From Mucilaginibacter_A sp050954285 (GTDB lineage Bacteria; Bacteroidota; Bacteroidia; Sphingobacteriales; Sphingobacteriaceae), in assembly GCA_050954285.1 (NCBI GenBank), contig JBPBPL010000009.1:62001-126000 (forward strand): 64,000 nt of DNA. The letters run 5' to 3'. Below, piece after piece: positions 17,371 to 25,935 of this stretch (the stretch's first letter is position 1; every line of letters starts with the position of its first letter). The translations under genes and the position numbers were made by a program. The notes beneath the pieces are model-generated. The model was given only the letters and a program-made list of their open reading frames with translations. It did not search any database and had not been told where the DNA came from.

Positions 17371-17856
17371 TTAATCCAAGTCTGATAAATCAAAATCAAG
17401 AAATTGCTCTTTGGAAAGCGAAACATTGATCCAGCTTCCATCAAAAGAAGCATTAAGTTTTTTGTAAAAACCGATGGCCGGTTCGTTCCAATCCAGCACT
17501 TGCCAAAGCATTCCGCTGAAGCCTTTTTCCAATGCTTCTTTTATCAATGTTTTTATCAGTAAGGTTCCGATGCCGTGGCTGCGATAGGCTTCTGTAATAA
17601 TCAAATCTTCCAGGTACATACGGCAGCCTTTCCAGGTAGAATAGCGCACATAATACAAGGCAAAACCAACCACAAAGCCGTCAACTTCGGCCAAAAAAGC
17701 TTTCCAAACCGGATGAGTTCCGAAACCGGCGTCTTCAAATTCTGCCAAAGTTACGGTTACTTCTTCGGGTGCTTTTTCAAACAAAGCCAATTCTTCAATT
17801 AACTCCAGCAGGCGCGGGCAGTCGGTTTTTACAGCTTCTCTAATTAATAAATTCAT
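17371..17856 (-). CDS. GNAT N-acetyltransferase
   Basis: This is an acetyl-CoA-dependent N-acetyltransferase of 161 residues. The acetyl-CoA loop is YRSHGIGTLLIKTLI, preceded by the motif A strand MYLEDLIITE. WQVLDWNEPAIGFYKKLNAS forms the closing motif B. The layout and WNEPAIGFY resemble the diamine/thialysine acetyltransferase group, so a polyamine or lysine analogue is a possible substrate. The ATG at 17856 gives the family-like N-terminus MNLLIREA and lies 5 bases after the yggS stop. An alternative ATG at 17877 overlaps yggS. The two genes form an operon. Confidence 0.88.
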   Translation of the reverse strand: MNLLIREAVKTDCPRLLELIEELALFEKAPEEVTVTLAEFEDAGFGTHPVWKAFLAEVDGFVVGFALYYVRYSTWKGCRMYLEDLIITEAYRSHGIGTLLIKTLIKEALEKGFSGMLWQVLDWNEPAIGFYKKLNASFDGSWINVSLSKEQFLDFDLSDLD

Positions 17857-17861
17857 CTGTT

Positions 17862-18551
17862 TCAATTGTTTTTCCAATGCGGAATAATACGCTGCCCAAA
17901 AATCAAACTTCCAACCCGAATCATTGTGCTGCCTTCTTCAATTGCAATTTTATAATCGGCAGACATGCCGATAGAAAGTTCTTTAAAAGAGTCTTCTTTC
18001 CGGAAAAAACTTGTTTTTACGCCATCAAAAAAAGTATGCAATTCATAAAATTCATCTTTCAACTGTTTCGGATTTTCGGTGTTGGTGGCAATTCCCATCA
18101 ATCCAACTAGGCGGACATTTTTCAAAACTGAAAATTCTTCTGACCGCAATAATTCTATCGCTTCATCAAAACCCAAACCAAATTTGGTTTCTTCATCTGC
18201 AATATAAATCTGCAGCAAACAATCAATTGTGCGTTTGTTTTTGGCGGCTTGCTTGTCAATTTCCTGTAACAATTTTATACTGTCTACCGAGTGAATTAAG
18301 CTGATAAAAGGAGCAATGTATTTTACTTTGTTGGTTTGCAGATGCCCGATCAAATGCCACTCAATATCTTTGGGCAACTGTTCCTGTTTTTCAATTAGTT
18401 CCTGCACGTTGTTCTCGCCAAAAACCCGTTGGCCGGCATTGTAAGCTTCTAATAAAACTTCTGCAGGCTTGGTTTTAGAAACTGCAATCAGCTTTACTTT
18501 GCCGTCGCCGATTTCTTTTTTTAAATTGTTGATATTATCTGCAATGCTCAT
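17862..18551 (-). CDS. YggS family PLP-homeostasis protein
   Basis: This single-domain TIM-barrel PLP protein (COG0325, PLPBP) has 229 residues and helps balance pyridoxal phosphate and amino-acid pools. The PLP lysine is Lys26 in LIAVSKTKP. Further family blocks are FGENNVQE, WHLIGHLQTNK and LSIGMSADYKIAIEEGSTMI with the phosphate-binding VRVGSLIFGQR. It has no known catalytic reaction. It sits just upstream of a GNAT gene and is divergent from the DUF4296 gene, with 40 bases between the starts. Confidence 0.95.
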   Translation of the reverse strand: MSIADNINNLKKEIGDGKVKLIAVSKTKPAEVLLEAYNAGQRVFGENNVQELIEKQEQLPKDIEWHLIGHLQTNKVKYIAPFISLIHSVDSIKLLQEIDKQAAKNKRTIDCLLQIYIADEETKFGLGFDEAIELLRSEEFSVLKNVRLVGLMGIATNTENPKQLKDEFYELHTFFDGVKTSFFRKEDSFKELSIGMSADYKIAIEEGSTMIRVGSLIFGQRIIPHWKNN

Positions 18552-18591
18552 TAATGCGTAAATTTGAATAAAATTGGTGCAAAACTACACA

Positions 18592-19089
18592 ATGCGATTT
18601 TATAATATTCTGTTTTCTTTATTGCTGCTGTTTTTGTGCGCCTGCAACCGCGAACCCAAACCTGATAATTTAATTGAAGAAGACCGTTTTGTGCCGCTTT
18701 TGGTTGATATACATTTGGCCGATGGTTATCTGAGTACAAAACCACAGATGCCGGATAGTTTGGCTTACCGCGCAAATGGTTTGTATGCCGCAATTTTTAA
18801 ACGGCATCAGGTTGATTCTGCCCAGTTCAAAAAAAGCTATCAGTATTATGCTGTTCATTTGGAGCAGATGGGGAAGATTTATACAGCTGTTTTAGCACAA
18901 CTAACGGCAAAAAACGATTCCATTACCAAACACCTGGCCGCCGAAGAGATGAAAAGAAGCAGGCGAAATGCAGATTCTGTTAAAAAAGCTTTCAAAGTTG
19001 ATTCTGCCAAACAAGCCGCCAAAAAGGATTCTGTTAAAAAAGCAAACTCGAAAACAAGTTCTGCAAAACCAACTGCAAACCACAAATAA
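18592..19089 (+). CDS. DUF4296 lipoprotein
   Basis: The protein carries a short lipoprotein signal (LLLLFLCAC, Cys near residue 18). A DUF4296 domain spans about residues 20-110, with RFVPLLVDIHLADGYL and KSYQYYAVHLEQMGKIY. The tail from about 115 is Lys/Ala/Ser-rich with repeated DSVKKA units and no fixed structure expected. Function is unknown. The ATG at 18592 is chosen over an upstream TTG at 18574. The mutS2 start is five bases after its stop, so they are probably co-transcribed. Confidence 0.85.
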   Translation: MRFYNILFSLLLLFLCACNREPKPDNLIEEDRFVPLLVDIHLADGYLSTKPQMPDSLAYRANGLYAAIFKRHQVDSAQFKKSYQYYAVHLEQMGKIYTAVLAQLTAKNDSITKHLAAEEMKRSRRNADSVKKAFKVDSAKQAAKKDSVKKANSKTSSAKPTANHK

Positions 19090-19094
19090 TTTGA

Positions 19095-21452
19095 ATGATC
19101 TACCCCAAAAATAGTGAAGATAAACTGGGTTTTACCGAGATAAAACAACTGATTAAAGCCAAATGCCTGAGCATAATGGGCCAGGAAATGGTTGATAAGA
19201 TTCAGGTAATGAACAATTTCGAACAAATACAGAAGTTTTTACGACAAACAGCCGAGTTTAAAAATATCCTGACCAGCGATACCGCTTTGCCCATCAGCAA
19301 TTTTCATGATATAAAAACACTGGCCAAAAAAGCACGCCTGGAAGGTGCTTTTTTATCAGAAGATGAATTGTTCCAGGTACAGCAATCCCTGATTACGGTT
19401 TTTGCGGTGCTGGCTTATTTTAACGATCGAGCCGGTTTGTACCCCAATCTGGAAGCTTTGTTTGAACATTTGCCCATTGAGAAAAATATTTTAAAAGCGA
19501 TTGACCGCGTGCTGGATCCGAAAGGAAAAATCCGGCCAAATGCTTCGCGCGAGTTGCAGGATATTACCTCAGCCATTGCGCAGGCAGAGCAGGCGGCGCG
19601 CAAAACCATTGAGCAGATTTTTAAAAACGCAGGCAACAGCGGCTGGACGGCAGACGGCTCATTAACCATTCGCGACGGCCGTTTGTGCATACCATTATTG
19701 GCCGAAAATAAACGAAAATTAAAAGGTTTTATTCATGATGAATCTTCATCCGGTCAGACCGTTTACATGGAGCCGGAAGAAGTTTTTGCGCTGAATAATA
19801 AAGTCCGCGATCTGGAATTTGACCGCAGAAGGGAAATTATCAAAATTCTGACTTTACTGACGGATGAGTTGCGGCCTTTTGTGCCGATCTTGATTTCCTA
19901 TCACGGCTTGCTCACCAAGCTGGATTTTGTGCGTGCCAAAGCTTTATTTGCGCTGGATATTGAAGCAGAAATGCCGGTTTTAGTTCCCGAAATGCGGATA
20001 AATCTAATCAACGCCATCCATCCATTGCTTCTTTTATCGTACAAAGAAGAGCAGAAAAGTGTGGTTCCGCTCAATATCAGAATTGATGAAACCGATCGGA
20101 TTATCGTGGTGTCCGGTCCGAATGCCGGTGGAAAATCTGTTTGCATGAAATCCGTTGGCTTGCTGCAATTGATGGTTCAGGCTGGCTTGCTGATTCCGGC
20201 TGCCGAGCAAAGTGAAGTGGGTGTTTTCAGGCAAATATTTTCTGATATTGGTGATGATCAGTCCATCGAAAGCGATTTAAGTACGTACAGTGCGCATTTG
20301 TCCAAAATGAAATATTTTGTAGAAATGGCCGACAGTAAAACGTTGATTTTAATTGATGAATTTGGTACCGGAACCGATCCGCAGTTTGGCGGCCCGATTG
20401 CCGAAGCCGTGCTGGAATCGCTTAACCAAAAGAAAGTGAAAGGTGTAATTACCACACATTATTCCAACTTGAAACTTTTTGCCAGCGATACGAGCGGACT
20501 TGAAAATGCTTCGATGTTGTTTGATAATTTGCAGCTGCGGCCAATGTATATTTTGGAAGTTGGCAAACCCGGAAGTTCTTACGCGTTTGAGATTGCGCAG
20601 AAAATAGGTTTGCCACATCACGTGATCAATTCGGCCAAAAATAAAATTGGTGTTAATCAGAAAAAAGTGGATACGCTTTTAATCGATCTGGAACGTGATA
20701 AAAAAGAAGTGCTTGATGCGAAACTAAACTTGCAAAGACAGGAACGGAAAGCCGGAATTTTGGTTCGGGAGAATGAAGAATTGAAAAGCTTTTTAGAAGA
20801 AAATAAAAAAGAACTGATCCGCGAAGCTAAAAAAGAAGCAAAAACGATTATCCAGGATGCCAACCGCTTGGTGGAAAATACGATTTCGGAAATTAAAAGT
20901 AGCAACGCGGATAAAGAAACAACGCGAAACCTGCGCGAAAATCTAAATAAGGAACTGCAGAAAAACACCGTCAAACCAGAAATTATACCGGTAAAAGAAG
21001 CACCAGATTTGCAGGTGGGTGATTGGGTAAAACTGAACGATTCTGACACAATTGGGCAGGTGCTGGAGCTGGCGCGCGATAACGTAATTATTGCGATTGG
21101 CGATTTGCGGACGGTTGCCAAGCGTAAAAAAGTGCAGAAAATAGCTAAAAAAGAAGTTCCAAAAGAAATCCGACGTTCTTATAATTCACAGTTAAATGAT
21201 TCAGCAAGTTTTAGTCCGGAGATTGATGTGCGCGGCAAACGTGGTGAAGAATCGCTATACGAAATTGAAAAATATCTCGATCGCGCTATTATGATGGGCG
21301 TGAACAGTTTAAAAATTATCCACGGAAAAGGAGACGGAATTTTGAGAAAATTGATCCGCGATTATTTAAAAAAATATGCAGAAGTAAGCCATGTAGAAGA
21401 TGAACACGCAGACCGGGGAGGAGATGGAATTACTTATGTTTATTTAAAATAA
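19095..21452 (+). CDS. mutS2: Endonuclease MutS2
   Basis: MutS2 is a MutS-like ATPase with a C-terminal nuclease. It suppresses homologous recombination in some bacteria and acts on collided ribosomes in Bacillus. The ATPase core shows Walker A GPNAGGKS and Walker B TLILIDEFGTGTDP with the signature ESDLSTYSAHL. A coiled-coil region spans about 530-640. The Smr domain at the C-terminus has EIDVRGKRGEESLYEIEKYL and KIIHGKGDGILRKLI. There is no mismatch-recognition domain, as expected for MutS2. The length of 785 is normal. A copy of the dispersed motif (GGTAAAAGAAGCACC) lies inside the gene near 20990. Confidence 0.95.
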   Translation: MIYPKNSEDKLGFTEIKQLIKAKCLSIMGQEMVDKIQVMNNFEQIQKFLRQTAEFKNILTSDTALPISNFHDIKTLAKKARLEGAFLSEDELFQVQQSLITVFAVLAYFNDRAGLYPNLEALFEHLPIEKNILKAIDRVLDPKGKIRPNASRELQDITSAIAQAEQAARKTIEQIFKNAGNSGWTADGSLTIRDGRLCIPLLAENKRKLKGFIHDESSSGQTVYMEPEEVFALNNKVRDLEFDRRREIIKILTLLTDELRPFVPILISYHGLLTKLDFVRAKALFALDIEAEMPVLVPEMRINLINAIHPLLLLSYKEEQKSVVPLNIRIDETDRIIVVSGPNAGGKSVCMKSVGLLQLMVQAGLLIPAAEQSEVGVFRQIFSDIGDDQSIESDLSTYSAHLSKMKYFVEMADSKTLILIDEFGTGTDPQFGGPIAEAVLESLNQKKVKGVITTHYSNLKLFASDTSGLENASMLFDNLQLRPMYILEVGKPGSSYAFEIAQKIGLPHHVINSAKNKIGVNQKKVDTLLIDLERDKKEVLDAKLNLQRQERKAGILVRENEELKSFLEENKKELIREAKKEAKTIIQDANRLVENTISEIKSSNADKETTRNLRENLNKELQKNTVKPEIIPVKEAPDLQVGDWVKLNDSDTIGQVLELARDNVIIAIGDLRTVAKRKKVQKIAKKEVPKEIRRSYNSQLNDSASFSPEIDVRGKRGEESLYEIEKYLDRAIMMGVNSLKIIHGKGDGILRKLIRDYLKKYAEVSHVEDEHADRGGDGITYVYLK

Positions 21453-21478
21453 TTAGCTGATTTATATGGATTTATAGG

Positions 21479-21493
21479 TATAAAAGAAGTATC
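21479..21493 (+). repeat. Dispersed motif copy at a gene end
   Basis: The core TAAAAGAAGTAT (21481-21492) lies 28 bases after the mutS2 stop, and the following TC overlaps the TGA stop of the convergent small Cys-rich gene. Confidence 0.75.
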
Positions 21494-21686
21494 AGGCTTT
21501 CGGGCATTTTTTGCAGCGTTTGCCTTTTTTGTATTTTTCACAGCATTTTTTAAAGATGCATTCGTCTGTATTCAGATTGAGCATTTTGCTTTGCATAATG
21601 TCAAAATTCAAGTCTTTTTCTTCTGATGTTAAGGAGTTTTCTGTGTACCTCTCGTCGTCTGTAATCATCGGCGTAAAGATCGCCAA
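21492..21686 (-). CDS. Small Cys-rich basic protein
   Basis: This is a 64-residue protein without a signal peptide. The first 40 residues are acidic and polar, and the last 22 hold six cysteines among lysines (CIFKKCCEKYKKGKRCKKCP). The pattern could bind a metal ion or nucleic acid. I have the impression that similar Lys/Cys tails occur in short Bacteroidota proteins but cannot name a family. Evidence for coding is the composition bias and the position filling the gap after mutS2. An antisense open frame exists but looks less protein-like. Confidence 0.55.
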   Translation of the reverse strand: MAIFTPMITDDERYTENSLTSEEKDLNFDIMQSKMLNLNTDECIFKKCCEKYKKGKRCKKCPKA

Positions 21687-21896
21687 AAATTATTTTCTGT
21701 AAAGTTATTCTAAATAATATTACTTTATCTAACATAAATAATCTGCAAAATATATTTTTCTAAAAAATATAAATTTAGATAAGCTAAATATTAAAAATTT
21801 GGTTTGATAATAATATTTATATTTAAAATTAATTAGATTTATTTGATCGGTTAACTTGTTATAAGTTTAATCGGCTTAAATAATACTTATATATTT

Positions 21897-22889
21897 ATGC
21901 AAATATTAGTTTTTAGCACTGTTTTTTATCCGGTTTTGGGCGGTATTGAAAACCTGACGCTAAATTTGTGTAAAGAATTTGTGAAGGAAGGGCATGAGGT
22001 AAAAGTAATTACCTATCAAAAACAAACTGATATATTAGAAAATATAGACGTTTTTTGTATGCCCGGATTTGCTAAAACAATGCAGCTTTTTACGTGGTGC
22101 AATGTATATTATATGCCTAATATTTCTTTGCGTGGTGTTTGGCCATTACTATTTAATCCACACAAAAAATGGGTGGTTTCACAGAATGATTTTTCGCTGA
22201 GCAGGAAGAAAAATTTTTTGTCGCTGTTAAAATTGTTTCTGATCAAGTTTACTTCCAAAAATATTTCGGTAAGTAAAAGTGTGGCAGCTTCCTTGCATAC
22301 CTCATCAAAAGTTATTTACAATTGTTATGATGATGCAGTTTTTACCATCCAAAATTCATCACCCAGAACATTAAATTTTGTATTTGTAGGAAGGTTGGTT
22401 TCGCAAAAAGGGTGTGATACTTTGATCAGGGCGTGTGCCGAAATCAATCAGCCTTTTCAATTAACTATTGTGGGAGACGGGCCGGAAATGAAACGGCTAA
22501 AAAACCTGACTAAAAAACTAAATTTAGTAGATTACGTACACTTTACCGGAACCTTAGATAGCGAACAGATTGCAGGTATTTTAAATCAGCATAAAGTGTT
22601 GATTATTCCATCGATCAGGAAAGAAGGTTTTGGTATTGTGGTATTGGAAGGAATGGCTTGCGGCTGCCAAATCATTGCTGCAGATTCGGGTGGGTTGGCA
22701 GAGGCCGTTGGGCAATTCGGGCAGTTGTATTTGCCGGGAGATGTGCAGCAGTTAAATTTACTGCTAAAAGAAGCCCTGCAAAACGGGCATCCAAACTATA
22801 ACCCTACTCAATTGGTTGGTTATCTAAATAACTTTAGAAAGCATATTGTAGCTCAAAAATATTTATCAGTTTTTAAACAAATACCTTAA
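21897..22889 (+). CDS. GT4 family glycosyltransferase
   Basis: This retaining GT-B glycosyltransferase has 330 residues. The N-terminal acceptor domain starts with YPVLGGIENLTLNLCKEF. The C-terminal donor domain shows FVGRLVSQKGCDTLI, LTIVGDGPEMKRL and the catalytic KEGFGIVVLEGMACG with the conserved glutamates. Substrates are unknown; the fold is used for cell-surface glycans. It is short for the family and preceded by 210 bases of very A/T-rich DNA. The deacetylase that follows after ten bases suggests a surface-polysaccharide operon. Confidence 0.9.
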   Translation: MQILVFSTVFYPVLGGIENLTLNLCKEFVKEGHEVKVITYQKQTDILENIDVFCMPGFAKTMQLFTWCNVYYMPNISLRGVWPLLFNPHKKWVVSQNDFSLSRKKNFLSLLKLFLIKFTSKNISVSKSVAASLHTSSKVIYNCYDDAVFTIQNSSPRTLNFVFVGRLVSQKGCDTLIRACAEINQPFQLTIVGDGPEMKRLKNLTKKLNLVDYVHFTGTLDSEQIAGILNQHKVLIIPSIRKEGFGIVVLEGMACGCQIIAADSGGLAEAVGQFGQLYLPGDVQQLNLLLKEALQNGHPNYNPTQLVGYLNNFRKHIVAQKYLSVFKQIP

Positions 22890-22899
22890 TTACAGCATT

Positions 22900-24045
22900 T
22901 TGTATTATCCAAACACGCTCAATGGGGCGGATTTACCAGCAAAAACTTTATGTCTTACTTTCGATGACGGGCCGGGAAAATACACTTTACCCATCGCTCG
23001 GTTTTTGTTTGAACATCAAATCCGGGCTACTTTTTTTGTGGTTGGAAAATATGCTTTTCATCACCCCGAAATTTTATCGGAGCTGAAAAGCATGAACCAT
23101 TTAATTGGGAACCATACATATGATCATCCGGATATGCCGGTTTATTTGTCGGTTGATGGTGATGTGATCGATCAGGTTTTGCGAACGGATGCACTGATTA
23201 AACCTTATGTTGATCAAGAGATTTACTTTAGGCCACCCTATGGAAAATGGTCTGAAGAGGTTGCCAATGAACTGAATCAAAGTATGCTGACAGCCAATCA
23301 CGTTGGCCCAATTCATTGGGAAGTAGCCGGTGTAGATTGCTATTACTGGCAAAATAACTGGTCTGTTGCGGATGCGGCTGCACGCTACCTTACAGATATT
23401 GAGCAGCACCAGCACGGAATTGTGGTTATGCACGATGATGTTTCTGATATGGATGTGGTGAAAGTTAAAAACCAGACGTTGGAACTGCTGCAAATCCTGA
23501 TTCCGCAATTGCTGGAACGTGGTTTTAAGTTTGTTGGTTTGGATGAAATTCCATCGATAAAAGAAGCATCGGCACAAAAGGATTTATTTACGCTGCGGGC
23601 TAAAAACCACAAATATGTGTCGCTGAAAAACGAAAATGTTTTGGTTGCCGATGCGATCCATAGCAACCCGCAAAATATTATGCAGTTTCAGGAGCTGGGT
23701 TATGGTAAAATTGCCATCAAAGCGGCCAACCAGCTTTTTTGGAGTATTGCCGGTGCGGTTGATTCCTTATCCGCTAAAAGCAGCGAAATAACGCCAGAAG
23801 AAACTTTCGATTTGATCCCCGTAACTGCCTACAAACTAATGTTGCGTGCAACCAACGGCAATTATTTAACAATAGAAAAAAATGGTAAAGTAAGTTCTTC
23901 GGCAAAATATATGCGGCAGGCAGCAGTTTTTCGGTACGCTAACCACAATAGTTTTATCAAAAGCAAAACTACGCTTAAACAACGTTTTCTATCGATCAAA
24001 AAACAGGTGCTTTTTATCAAATCCAAGCTACAGCAAAAGTTTTAG
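22900..24045 (+). CDS. NodB-type polysaccharide deacetylase with C-terminal beta-trefoil-like region
   Basis: The first 215 residues are a carbohydrate esterase 4 domain that removes acetyl groups from N-acetylated sugars with a metal ion. LTFDDGPGKYT gives the catalytic Asp22 and metal ligand Asp23. NHTYDHP gives metal ligands His72 and His76, and RPPYG and VVMHDD are the remaining motifs. Residues about 225-350 look like a fascin-type trefoil repeat (KNHKYVSLKNENVLVAD, later NGNYLTIEKNGKV), possibly sugar-binding. A very basic tail ends the protein. The start is TTG ten bases after the glycosyltransferase stop, with no signal peptide, so the protein looks cytoplasmic, which is odd for this family. 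Confidence 0.87.
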   Translation: MYYPNTLNGADLPAKTLCLTFDDGPGKYTLPIARFLFEHQIRATFFVVGKYAFHHPEILSELKSMNHLIGNHTYDHPDMPVYLSVDGDVIDQVLRTDALIKPYVDQEIYFRPPYGKWSEEVANELNQSMLTANHVGPIHWEVAGVDCYYWQNNWSVADAAARYLTDIEQHQHGIVVMHDDVSDMDVVKVKNQTLELLQILIPQLLERGFKFVGLDEIPSIKEASAQKDLFTLRAKNHKYVSLKNENVLVADAIHSNPQNIMQFQELGYGKIAIKAANQLFWSIAGAVDSLSAKSSEITPEETFDLIPVTAYKLMLRATNGNYLTIEKNGKVSSSAKYMRQAAVFRYANHNSFIKSKTTLKQRFLSIKKQVLFIKSKLQQKF

Positions 24046-24054
24046 TACACCGAA

Positions 24055-24819
24055 TTGAGATATTTTTTTCATATTGCTTACCTTGGCACCACTTATAGCG
24101 GCTGGCAAAAACATGCTCATACCAGCACAGTGCAGCAGGTTTTAGAAACCAAACTGGCGCAGGTTTTAAAGGTTACAATCCCGATAAATGGCTGCGGCCG
24201 AACGGATGCTGGTGTACATGCCAGTCAGTTTTTTTTTCATGCCGATCTAGAAATTACCAGTATTGAAGAACTGTTGTTTCGTTTGAATAAAGCATTGCCA
24301 GCTGATATTTCCATTTTTGATATTATCCCGGTAGGAGATAAGGCGCATGCTCGTTTTGATGCTTATCTGCGGAGATACGATTATTTTATCCATACCTATA
24401 AAAACCCGTTTATCAGTAATACAAGCTCTTTTTACCGGCTAAAAAACCTCAATTTGGTACAAATGGAAAAGGCATTGCAACTGCTGCTTTTGTATGAAGA
24501 TTACCGCGCTTTTTGTACCACTCCGGCCAAATATGAACATACTGTTTGCAAAATCAGCACAGTAAATTTATCTTTTGATAGGTGCGAAAAACACCTGCAG
24601 ATACAAATTTCGGCCAATCGGTTTTTGAGCAAAATGATCCGGATCCTGGTTGGAAAATTACTCAAAATCGGAACAGGAAGTATGAGTCTGGATGAATTTG
24701 AATATCATTTATGCAGCAAAAACACGCCTACAATATTAGATTTGGCATATCCGCAGGGCTTGCATTTATCCAAAGTAAATTATCCGTTTTTAAATCTTCC
24801 CAATCAAACAGAAAATTAG
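24055..24819 (+). CDS. truA: tRNA pseudouridine synthase A
   Basis: TruA makes pseudouridine at positions 38-40 of tRNA anticodon arms. The catalytic Asp51 lies in INGCGRTDAGVHA. The RYDYFIHTYKNPF segment corresponds to the RRYRY region and FLSKMIRILVGKLLKIGTG to the C-terminal signature. Length is 254, normal. The gene begins with TTG nine bases after the deacetylase stop, and no Met occurs early, so TTG is the likely start. It is third in a tightly packed run. Confidence 0.93.
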   Translation: MRYFFHIAYLGTTYSGWQKHAHTSTVQQVLETKLAQVLKVTIPINGCGRTDAGVHASQFFFHADLEITSIEELLFRLNKALPADISIFDIIPVGDKAHARFDAYLRRYDYFIHTYKNPFISNTSSFYRLKNLNLVQMEKALQLLLLYEDYRAFCTTPAKYEHTVCKISTVNLSFDRCEKHLQIQISANRFLSKMIRILVGKLLKIGTGSMSLDEFEYHLCSKNTPTILDLAYPQGLHLSKVNYPFLNLPNQTEN

Positions 24820-24835
24820 ATACTAATTTTTACCT

Positions 24836-24874
24836 GCTAAAAGAAGTATCATTATTTAAGATACTTCTTTTAGC
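24836..24874. terminator. Hairpin from two facing dispersed motifs, between truA and the PAS gene
   Basis: GCTAAAAGAAGTATC (24836-24850) and its perfect complement (24860-24874) give a 15-bp stem with a nine-base loop. It lies 16 bases after truA and three bases beyond the stop of the convergent PAS gene, so it can end both transcripts. Confidence 0.85.
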
Positions 24875-24877
24875 AAC

Positions 24878-25918
24878 CTAAACCTTTAAAACAATATCTT
24901 TAACCATTTTATCAAGCTCGCTGGCACTTTGTTTCAGCATCATTACAATGGCATTATTAGTATTGCATCCCTCATCATTTTCCAGCATTTCTACCAGCCC
25001 GATGATGTTTGCAAGCGGCCTTCGTACCAAATGAGATTGGCTGTAAGCTATATCAATCAGCGTTTTTTCTTTAATGGAAATGATTTCGCCTGCTTCCGAC
25101 AGGCTGTTGTTTAAATATTCCTGCTTCATTTTGTGCTCGTTAATGTTGGTGCAAGAGCCAAACCACATTTCGATATGGCCGATAGTGTTTTTGTATGGAA
25201 CGGCGCGGATTAAAAACCATTCATACTGTTTAAAAGACTTTTTAAGTAAAACCTCTGCTTCAAATTTTTCTCCGTTTTTAACGGCTTCAATCCAGCTCCT
25301 GAATATTATTTTACGGTTTTTTTCATGAATAATATGCAGCAAAGAAGTTTTTCTTGTCGTAGTTTCTGCGCAATTAAAATACTCGAAGAAACGTTCATTC
25401 ATAAAGTTTACGTTTCCGTCTGCCATTGCCGTCCAGATAATTTCAGGAATGATGTTCGACAAAGATTCAAAACGTTTTCGTTCTTCTTCAGCCATTTTTT
25501 TCGACATCAGAAGCTCGGATTCATACTGCTTCCGATCCGTAATTTTAAGAATGGTAGCATGTACTGCAATTGTTTTTCCATCTTCGCTTTTAATACCAAT
25601 TGCATTAAAAAGGCATGGAAACGAAGGGCCATTTTTTACGTTAATATCAAAATTTATTTCATTTAAAAACCCCTGCCTGTTTAACAGCGGCAAAACCACC
25701 ATTTGGTAGTATAACTTTCCACCCACAGTAATCAGATCCTGAAATTTTTTCTTGCTAAAAACCTCCTCGCGGCTCAGGCCAATCCAGTTCAGTAAAGTCT
25801 GATTGATCTGAAAAATACTTTTTCCGGGATAAAAAGAAAGATGCCCGCACGGCGAATTTTCGTATAAATAAGCTGTATTACTTAATAAATTTTCTTGTTC
25901 CAGATGAAGAGTTTCCAC
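24878..25918 (-). CDS. Double-PAS protein with an H-box but no kinase domain
   Basis: The protein has 346 residues and no membrane segment. Two PAS domains are seen, about 15-130 and 150-270; each closes with a PAC-like stretch (GIKSEDGKTIAVHATILKIT, and IGHIEMWFGSCTNINEHK). The last 60 residues form a histidine-kinase-like dimerisation helix with QSHLVRRPLANIIGLVEML (His about 296). The frame stops there and the ATP-binding HATPase domain is absent. It could therefore be a phospho-acceptor or a signal-relay protein, not a kinase. It follows an RsbQ-like gene after 17 bases, which suggests a sensor pair. Confidence 0.82.
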   Translation of the reverse strand: METLHLEQENLLSNTAYLYENSPCGHLSFYPGKSIFQINQTLLNWIGLSREEVFSKKKFQDLITVGGKLYYQMVVLPLLNRQGFLNEINFDINVKNGPSFPCLFNAIGIKSEDGKTIAVHATILKITDRKQYESELLMSKKMAEEERKRFESLSNIIPEIIWTAMADGNVNFMNERFFEYFNCAETTTRKTSLLHIIHEKNRKIIFRSWIEAVKNGEKFEAEVLLKKSFKQYEWFLIRAVPYKNTIGHIEMWFGSCTNINEHKMKQEYLNNSLSEAGEIISIKEKTLIDIAYSQSHLVRRPLANIIGLVEMLENDEGCNTNNAIVMMLKQSASELDKMVKDIVLKV

Positions 25919-25935
25919 AGATTTTGTTTCGAGTG

